In this document: one piece after another, positions 63,533 to 64,000 of the stretch
Layout: the number at the start of each line of letters is the position of its first letter
Numbering within the stretch: position 1 is the stretch's first letter
NCBI GenBank assembly: GCA_022772085.1
Contig: JALFBN010000009.1
Span: forward strand, 86,428 to 150,427
Direction: 5' to 3'
Source: Porphyromonas sp.
GTDB taxonomy: Bacteria; Bacteroidota; Bacteroidia; Bacteroidales; Porphyromonadaceae
Length of the DNA: 64,000 nt
Made by a program: the position numbers and the translations under genes
Notes under the pieces: model-generated
Told to the model about the DNA's origin: nothing
Databases searched by the model: none
The model's input: only the letters and a program-made list of their open reading frames with translations

Positions 63533-64000
63533 ATTATTTTGTACATACATTATGTTACAATCCTGTAATTATCAATTATTGCACCCTATTTTGTTTTGAC
63601 CTTTTCTTCTATAAACTTGTAACCATCCAAGCCACAGATGGAATTTTGATTCTCCATGTTCTTTCGACCTTTTTGCTTTCTATTTCATTATTGATTATCT
63701 AAACATAGAATTACATAGTTGAAGAAAAAAGCATGTTTATAGTGTAGATACCTCTTTTCTTCAGAGTAGGAGTTTCCTGATTATAAACTGATATGTTGAC
63801 GATAAAATAACAAGTTATCCAACTTCTTATCGACATACTTTTTCTTTGATTTTTCTTGGTTTTTCTTCTGTTATCAACAATTACTTTTCCTGTTCTCTAT
63901 TTACTATTTCTGTTTTACGTCTCTCAGCAACCGTAGAAAAGTACTTCGATAATCCAATAATAAGTTCTGCTAACTTTGTTTGCAAAAGTCTCTGTAATTG
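63533..64000 (+). promoter_or_regulatory. AT-rich region with DnaA-box-like 9-mers and a rightward promoter
   Basis: No gene. It contains TTATCCAAC (63815-63823), TTATCGACA (63827-63835), TTATCAACA (63871-63879) and the complement of TTATCGTCA (63797-63805); the second and third differ from TTATCCACA at one position. A plus-strand -7 box TAACTTTG lies at 63971-63978, pointing to a gene beyond the right edge. It may be an origin-like or DnaA-regulated region, or simply AT-rich DNA. Confidence 0.35.

Overview
The window comes from a Bacteroidetes chromosome, most likely a Porphyromonas species. The evidence is a FimA/Mfa-type fimbrial locus, several secreted proteins ending in type IX secretion (T9SS)-like C-terminal domains, PGING-type (Porphyromonas gingivalis subtype) Cas proteins, and -7 promoter boxes of the Bacteroidetes form TAnnTTTG. 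Almost all genes lie on the minus strand. The plus strand carries only a sensor kinase with folB, and prs. No rRNA, tRNA or insertion sequence was recognised.

Layout. 1-810: a partial lipoprotein and a tiny lipoprotein-like ORF. 1298-2810: orphan histidine kinase overlapping folB. 2970-10847: a four-gene fimbrial operon (major subunit, anchor, two accessory/tip lipoproteins) behind a 930-bp control region that holds a canonical promoter and a C8 tract. 11781-17802: pnuC, a PBP4-type carboxypeptidase, mnmH/selU and mutS. 18291-21289: an outer-membrane barrel protein, CsgG-like protein and three small lipoproteins (including DUF4810 and DUF799). 21719-28719: hutU, 5-formyl-THF cyclo-ligase, an S41 protease, a dCMP-deaminase-like protein, pheS and gapA. 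29014-34535: four secreted surface proteins, including an internalin-like cysteine-ladder LRR protein and a GLUG-repeat protein; a paralogue lies at 40749-42644. 34947-40588: a methyltransferase, nrdB, nrdA and prs. 43420-47833: gcvP, a metallo-beta-lactamase-fold hydrolase and rsmG.

48001-58395 is a CRISPR-Cas locus of the I-B/PGING kind: cas6-cas5-cas3-csp2(cas8)-csp1(cas7)-cas4-cas1-cas2, followed by a leader and 32 repeats (two degenerate at the distal end). Upstream of cas6, with gaps no larger than 28 nt, lie ygcG, lemA, a flavin reductase gene, pyrI and pyrB, so the cas genes look like the tail of a pyrimidine-biosynthesis transcription unit. The window ends with an SH3-like protein and an AT-rich intergenic stretch with DnaA-box-like 9-mers.

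The most interesting observation is inside csp1/cas7. The gene is broken by a 65-bp insertion consisting of a perfect 30-bp copy of its own sequence plus 35 bp of unrelated sequence, which is the architecture of one CRISPR repeat-spacer unit. The duplicated 30 bp shares a core with the real CRISPR repeat at the same register and on the same strand. This suggests a misdirected spacer integration by Cas1-Cas2 that inactivated the effector. Precise loss of 65 bp would restore the reading frame.
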